Origin: JBBAGE01 sp041655055 | GTDB taxonomy: Bacteria > Pseudomonadota > Alphaproteobacteria > Rhodobacterales > Rhodobacteraceae | NCBI GenBank assembly: GCA_041655055.1 | Contig: JBBAGE010000082.1 | Span: 1-10,416 of the forward strand | DNA length: 10,416 bases | Direction: 5' to 3' | Shown: piece by piece, positions 7,274-10,416 of the stretch | How positions within the stretch are numbered: the first letter of the stretch is position 1 | How the letters are laid out: every line of letters begins with the position of its first letter | Made by a program: the position numbers and the translations under genes | The notes under the pieces: generated by a model | The model's database searches: none | What the model was told of the DNA's origin: nothing | What the model saw: the letters and a program-made list of their open reading frames with translations, nothing else

Positions 7274-8464
7274 ATGGCCGGCGCGGGGCTCAGGCGGCGC
7301 ATCGGGCCGGGGCTGCTGACGGCATATGGCGTTGGCGTCATGCTGGGCGCGGGGATTTATGTGCTGGTAGGCGCGGTGGCGGGTGCTGCCGGGATCTGGG
7401 CGCCGCTGTCGTTTTTGCTGGCGGGGCTTGTGGCGGCCCCTTCGGCGCTGTCCTATGCCGAACTGTCCACCCGTTACCCCGAAGCGGCGGGCGAGGCCGC
7501 CTATGTCGAAGCCGCGTTCAACCGCCGCTGGCTGATGCTGGCGGTCGGGCTTGCGGTGGCGCTGGCCGGTGCGATTTCGGCGGGCGCGGTGCTGGTGGGC
7601 GGCGCGGGCTATCTGGGGGTGTTGATCGACATGCCCGGCTGGCTGGCCGTGCTGGTGCTGGGTATCCCGACGATCATCATTGCCCTGATTGGCGTGCTCG
7701 AAAGCCTGCGCTTTGCGGCGCTTTTGACCGCGATCGAGGTTCTGGGCCTTGTGCTGGTGATCTGGGCGGGGGGCATGGCCACGGATCTGAGCCCCGATTG
7801 GATCGCGGCACCGCCGCCCGTCTGGGCAGGGGTCGCGCTGGGGGCGACGCTGGCATTTTTTGCCTTTATCGGCTTTGAAGATATCGTGAACATGGCCGAA
7901 GAAGTGCGCAATCCGTCGCGCGATCTGCCGATTGCGATCATCGCCTCGTTGTTGATCACAACGGTGCTTTACGGGCTGGTGGCCTGGGCGGCGCTGCGCG
8001 CGGTGCCAGTTGCGGCGCTGGCGGCGTCAAACCAGCCGCTGGCGTTGGTATGGGAAAGCGCGACCGGGCGTTCGGCGGGCATCCTGTCGCTGATTGCGGT
8101 GGTGGCGGCGCTGAACGGCGTGCTGGGGCTGATGATCATGGCCACAAGGGTGCTGTTCGGGCTGGGCCGGCGGGGCGGTGTGCTGGCGGTATTTCATGCC
8201 GCGCATCCGCGCTTTGGCACGCCGGTGCTGGCCACGCTTTTGGTGGGGGCGGGGATCATCATCGCGGCGCTGACCCTGCCGCTCGCGGCGCTTGCGGAAC
8301 TGACATCGATGATCCTGCTGGTCGTTTTTGCGCTGATCAATGCGTCGCTGATCGTGCTGCGGGCCCGGGGGGGCACAAAGGCCGGTTTTCAGGTTTGGGG
8401 AATTGTGCCGTGGTTCGGGCTTGTCGGATCGATCGCGGCCTTTGTCGCGGCGCTGGTGCAGTAA
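7274..8464 (+). CDS. APC-superfamily amino acid permease (substrate unknown)
   Basis: Predicted inner-membrane amino acid or polyamine transporter, 396 aa. Seen: about 11 hydrophobic segments from residue 13 to the end, one short of the usual 12, although TM3 is long and the count is by eye. The helix-1 signature GAGIYV at 25-30 matches the GxGIF/Y motif that contacts the substrate backbone in APC transporters, and FIGFEDIVNMAEEVRNP at 198-214 matches the TM6 motif (FxGF...EEVxNP) of cationic-amino-acid-transporter-like members. An upstream in-frame ATG at 7205 would add 23 residues, but these lie inside murC, are not membrane-like and precede a natural start, so ATG 7274 is preferred. There is no clear Shine-Dalgarno sequence; being two bases after the murC stop, translation is probably coupled. 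Base composition and codon style look like its neighbours, so there is no sign of recent transfer. Substrate cannot be read from sequence; a cell-wall amino acid such as alanine or glutamate is only a guess from context. Confidence 0.85.
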   Translation: MAGAGLRRRIGPGLLTAYGVGVMLGAGIYVLVGAVAGAAGIWAPLSFLLAGLVAAPSALSYAELSTRYPEAAGEAAYVEAAFNRRWLMLAVGLAVALAGAISAGAVLVGGAGYLGVLIDMPGWLAVLVLGIPTIIIALIGVLESLRFAALLTAIEVLGLVLVIWAGGMATDLSPDWIAAPPPVWAGVALGATLAFFAFIGFEDIVNMAEEVRNPSRDLPIAIIASLLITTVLYGLVAWAALRAVPVAALAASNQPLALVWESATGRSAGILSLIAVVAALNGVLGLMIMATRVLFGLGRRGGVLAVFHAAHPRFGTPVLATLLVGAGIIIAALTLPLAALAELTSMILLVVFALINASLIVLRARGGTKAGFQVWGIVPWFGLVGSIAAFVAALVQ

Positions 8465-8482
8465 CGGATTTGCGCGCGCCTG

Positions 8483-8504
8483 CGCCCTTGGGTAAGAGGG
8501 GGCG
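8483..8504 (+). other. Hairpin upstream of murB enclosing a ribosome-site-like sequence
   Basis: CGCCC (8483-8487) pairs exactly with GGGCG (8500-8504), leaving a 12-base loop that contains AAGAGG (8494-8499). That sequence is well placed for the mini-ORF start at 8505. No T-run follows, so it is not an intrinsic terminator. A role in controlling translation is inference only. Confidence 0.25.
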
Positions 8505-8528
8505 ATGATCAAGATGATGAGGGCCTGA
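8505..8528 (+). CDS. Possible 7-codon leader mini-ORF coupled to murB
   Basis: ATG 8505 opens a seven-residue peptide, MIKMMRA, closed by TGA 8526-8528, which directly abuts the murB ATG at 8529 and is in the same frame. An AAGAGG sequence at 8494-8499 lies five bases before it, a stronger and better placed site than those of several full genes here. It could be a translated leader that delivers ribosomes to murB, a relic of a longer gene or longer murB N-terminus, or chance. The peptide itself has no recognisable function. Confidence 0.2.
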   Translation: MIKMMRA

Positions 8529-9500
8529 ATGGAATTTCCCGCAGTCCGGGGCGTGTTGACGCCCGACCGGCCGCTTGCCGATCTGACATGGCTGCGCGTG
8601 GGTGGCCCGGCCGACTGGCTGTTTCAACCGGCCGATGCCGATGATCTGGCGCAGTTTCTGGCCGGGCTTGATCCCGACGTGGCGGTGTTTCCCATGGGCG
8701 TGGGGTCGAATCTGATCGTGCGCGACGGGGGCTTGCGCGGGGTCGTGATCCGGCTGGGGCGCGGGTTCAATCAAATCGACATCACGCCGGGCGGGCATAT
8801 CCGCGCCGGGGCTGCGGCGCTGGATGCGCATGTGGCGCGGCGCGCGGCCGAAGCGGGGCTGGATCTGACATTTTTGCGCACGATTCCGGGCAGTATCGGC
8901 GGCGCGGTGCGGATGAATGCGGGCTGTTACGGCAGCTATATCGCCGATCACCTGATCGAGGCCGAGGTAATGGCCCGTGATGGCACCCGCATGACATTGA
9001 CGCCCGATGCGCTGGAATTTGCCTATCGTCACAGTGCCCTGCCGGCGGGCTGGGTGATCCTGTCGGCGCTTTTTGCGGCGGATGCCGGCGCGCCCGATGA
9101 TCTGGCCGCGAAGATGGCGGATCAGCTTGCGCGCCGCGATGCCTCGCAGCCGGTCAAGGAACGCAGCGCTGGCAGCACGTTTCGCAATCCTGCCGGGTTT
9201 TCCAGCACCGGGCGGGCCGATGATGTGCATGATCTCAAGGCATGGTCGCTGATCGATGCGGCCGGGCTGCGCGGCGCGCGCCGGGGCGGCGCACAGATGA
9301 GCGAGAAACACCCCAACTTTTTGATCAATACCGGCGGGGCAAGTGCCGCCGATCTGGAATGTCTGGGCGAGGATGTGCGAAAAAAGGTTTTTCAAACCAG
9401 CCACATCACGTTAGAGTGGGAAATCATGCGTATCGGCGAACCGGCCCCCGATTGTGGCCCGCTTGACGATGCGGATGCAAACGCCCGCAAAGGGCAATAA
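8529..9500 (+). CDS. murB: MurB, UDP-N-acetylenolpyruvoylglucosamine reductase
   Basis: FAD-containing cytoplasmic enzyme that uses NADPH to reduce the enolpyruvyl group to UDP-MurNAc, the substrate of MurC. 323 aa. N-terminal FAD-binding domain has TWLRVGGPADWL near residue 20, GSNLIVRDGG (59-68) and PGSIGGAVRMNAGCYG (from 120). Tyr166-Arg167 in FAYRHS correspond to the substrate-binding pair of the family. SAGSTFRNP (213-221) carries the proton-donor serine, Ser216. KHPNFLINTGGASAADL and the C-terminal LEWEIMRIG with Glu298 complete the active site. Overall length and motif spacing suggest the shorter type II form. Start ATG 8529 has GAGGG at 8519-8523, five bases upstream. It ends with tandem in-frame stops, TAATAA (9498-9503). 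murB between murC and ddl is the common alphaproteobacterial order. Confidence 0.97.
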   Translation: MEFPAVRGVLTPDRPLADLTWLRVGGPADWLFQPADADDLAQFLAGLDPDVAVFPMGVGSNLIVRDGGLRGVVIRLGRGFNQIDITPGGHIRAGAAALDAHVARRAAEAGLDLTFLRTIPGSIGGAVRMNAGCYGSYIADHLIEAEVMARDGTRMTLTPDALEFAYRHSALPAGWVILSALFAADAGAPDDLAAKMADQLARRDASQPVKERSAGSTFRNPAGFSSTGRADDVHDLKAWSLIDAAGLRGARRGGAQMSEKHPNFLINTGGASAADLECLGEDVRKKVFQTSHITLEWEIMRIGEPAPDCGPLDDADANARKGQ

Positions 9501-9504
9501 TAAC

Positions 9505-9518
9505 CCCCAAAATCGGGG
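9505..9518 (+). repeat. Small inverted repeat, first of two before ddl
   Basis: CCCC (9505-9508) and GGGG (9515-9518) flank an A-rich six-base loop directly after the murB stops. With only four base pairs and no T-run it is a weak structure, listed because a second hairpin follows at once. Confidence 0.3.
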
Positions 9519-9523
9519 AATAA

Positions 9524-9537
9524 CGGCCAAAAGGCCG
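9524..9537 (+). repeat. Perfect hairpin CGGCC-AAAA-GGCCG before ddl
   Basis: CGGCC (9524-9528) and GGCCG (9533-9537) are perfectly complementary around an AAAA loop. The stem ends just before the GTGAGG ribosome site of ddl, so folding could affect ddl translation or protect the mRNA. There is no T-run, so it is not a typical intrinsic terminator. Confidence 0.45.
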
Positions 9538-9540
9538 GGT

Positions 9541-9544
9541 GAGG
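9541..9544 (+). promoter_or_regulatory. Ribosome binding site that sets the ddl GTG start
   Basis: GAGG at 9541-9544 (within GGTGAGG, 9538-9544) lies five A-rich bases before GTG 9550. No ATG in the ddl frame lies upstream at a sensible distance, and the first in-frame ATG downstream (9592) would remove the opening beta strand, so this site decides the start. Confidence 0.7.
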
Positions 9545-9549
9545 CAAAA

Positions 9550-10416
9550 GTGGGACTGTCGAGCGGGGCATTTCCCAAGGTTGCGGTGGTGATGGGCGGC
9601 CCTTCGGTTGAACGCGAGGTGTCGCTGTCGTCCGGGCGCGAATGCGCTGCCGCGCTGCGGGCAGAGGGATTCGATGTGGTCGCGATCGATGCGGGGCCGG
9701 ATCTGGCGGATCGTCTGACGGACGCCGCGCCCGATGTCGTGTTCAATGCGTTGCATGGCCGCTGGGGCGAAGATGGCTGCGTGCAGGGCCTGCTGGAATG
9801 GCTGCGCCTGCCCTATACCCATTCCGGGGTGCTCGCCTCGGCGCTGGCGATGGACAAGCAACGATCCAAGGCCGTGTTTCGCGCGGCGGGCCTGCCGGTG
9901 GTCGAAAGCCATCTGGTGCCGCGCACGGATGCAAGCGCGCGCCATGTGATGGCGCCGCCTTATGTGATCAAACCGAATAACGAGGGCTCATCCGTCGGCA
10001 TCTATATCGTGCCTGCGGGGGCGAACAGCCCGCCTGCACTGCCCGAAGCCATGCCCGACACGGTGATGATTGAGTCCTTTGCCCCGGGGCGCGAGCTGAC
10101 CACCACGGTCGTGGGCGACCGCGCGCTGAGCGTGACGGATATCCTGACCGATGGCTGGTATGATTATGATGCCAAATACCAGCCCGGCGGTTCGCGCCAT
10201 GTGGTGCCCGCCGATATTCCTGCCCCGGTTTTCGCGGCCTGTATGGATTATGCGCTGCGCGCGCATCAGGTGCTGGGTTGCCGCGGGGTCAGCCGCACGG
10301 ATTTTCGCTGGGACGAGGCACGCGGCCTTGATGGGTTGATCGTGCTGGAAACCAACACGCAGCCGGGGATGACGCCCACATCGCTTACCCCCGAACAGGC
10401 GCGCGCGACGGGCATG
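9550..10416 (+). CDS. ddl: D-alanine--D-alanine ligase, Ddl/DdlB type (3' truncated)
   Basis: Cytoplasmic ATP-grasp enzyme that joins two D-alanines; MurF uses the dipeptide. 289 residues are visible to the window edge; the E. coli DdlB is 306 aa, so only a short tail should be missing. Motifs in order: VVMGGPSVEREVSLSSG with Glu21 at the place of E. coli Glu15; FNALHGRWGEDGCVQG; YTHSGVLASALAMDK; YVIKPNNEGSSVGI in the ATP-grasp region; YDYDAKY with Lys209-Tyr210 matching the Lys-Tyr pair of D-Ala-D-Ala ligases, which speaks against a D-lactate-type ligase; SRTDFRWDE; and ETNTQPGMTPTSLTPEQA with the metal-binding Glu and Asn. GTG start at 9550 is chosen on its ribosome site and on preserving the first beta strand. 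Position after murB fits the dcw order, with ftsQ expected next. Confidence 0.96.
   Translation, partial: MGLSSGAFPKVAVVMGGPSVEREVSLSSGRECAAALRAEGFDVVAIDAGPDLADRLTDAAPDVVFNALHGRWGEDGCVQGLLEWLRLPYTHSGVLASALAMDKQRSKAVFRAAGLPVVESHLVPRTDASARHVMAPPYVIKPNNEGSSVGIYIVPAGANSPPALPEAMPDTVMIESFAPGRELTTTVVGDRALSVTDILTDGWYDYDAKYQPGGSRHVVPADIPAPVFAACMDYALRAHQVLGCRGVSRTDFRWDEARGLDGLIVLETNTQPGMTPTSLTPEQARATGM

Noticed and set aside
9524..9537. Intrinsic terminator after murB
   Set aside because: The stem is perfect but short and no T-run follows. ddl begins 12 bases later with a good ribosome site, so termination here is unlikely.

Overview
This window is a single co-directional (+ strand) block of the division and cell-wall (dcw) cluster of a GC-rich Gram-negative bacterium. 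Gene order is murF (5' end missing), mraY, murD, ftsW, murG, murC, an APC-superfamily amino acid permease, murB, and ddl (3' end missing). The placement of murB between murC and ddl, the high GC content and the style of the protein sequences (for example the FtsW, MurB and MurG wording) suggest an alphaproteobacterium, most likely Rhodobacterales/Rhodobacteraceae. That assignment is inference from memory of related proteins, not from a search.

Layout: bases 1-7271 hold six cell-wall/division genes in near-continuous array. murF/mraY overlap by one base (TGATG) and murG/murC by four (ATGA). ftsW/murG are three bases apart and mraY/murD 27 bases apart. The one sizeable gap in this part is 3465-3570 between murD and ftsW, with an AT-richer patch, a short hairpin and an 8-bp tandem duplication. 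Bases 7274-8464 hold the permease, two bases after the murC stop. A 64-base gap follows, containing a possible 7-codon mini-ORF that ends directly against the murB start. murB fills 8529-9500. A 49-base gap with two small hairpins precedes ddl, which starts at GTG 9550 and runs off the window end. No stretch over about 110 bases lacks a gene. I found no RNA gene, insertion sequence, CRISPR array or attachment site.

How the genes work together: MurB and MurC act early (UDP-MurNAc formation, addition of L-Ala), followed by MurD (D-Glu) and MurF (adds D-Ala-D-Ala, which Ddl makes). MraY then loads the pentapeptide onto undecaprenyl phosphate to give lipid I, and MurG adds GlcNAc to give lipid II. 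FtsW polymerises lipid II at the septum. murE, ftsI and ftsL would be expected upstream and ftsQ, ftsA, ftsZ downstream, but neither is in view. All catalytic motifs I could check are intact except one conservative Glu-to-Asp change in MurG.

I do not see an obviously new system here. The window is mostly an ordinary essential operon. The points worth a second look are the permease embedded between murC and murB, the leader-like mini-ORF coupled to murB, the structured gaps before ftsW and ddl, and the repeated TAG-GC gene ends, with ftsW and murG in the same frame.
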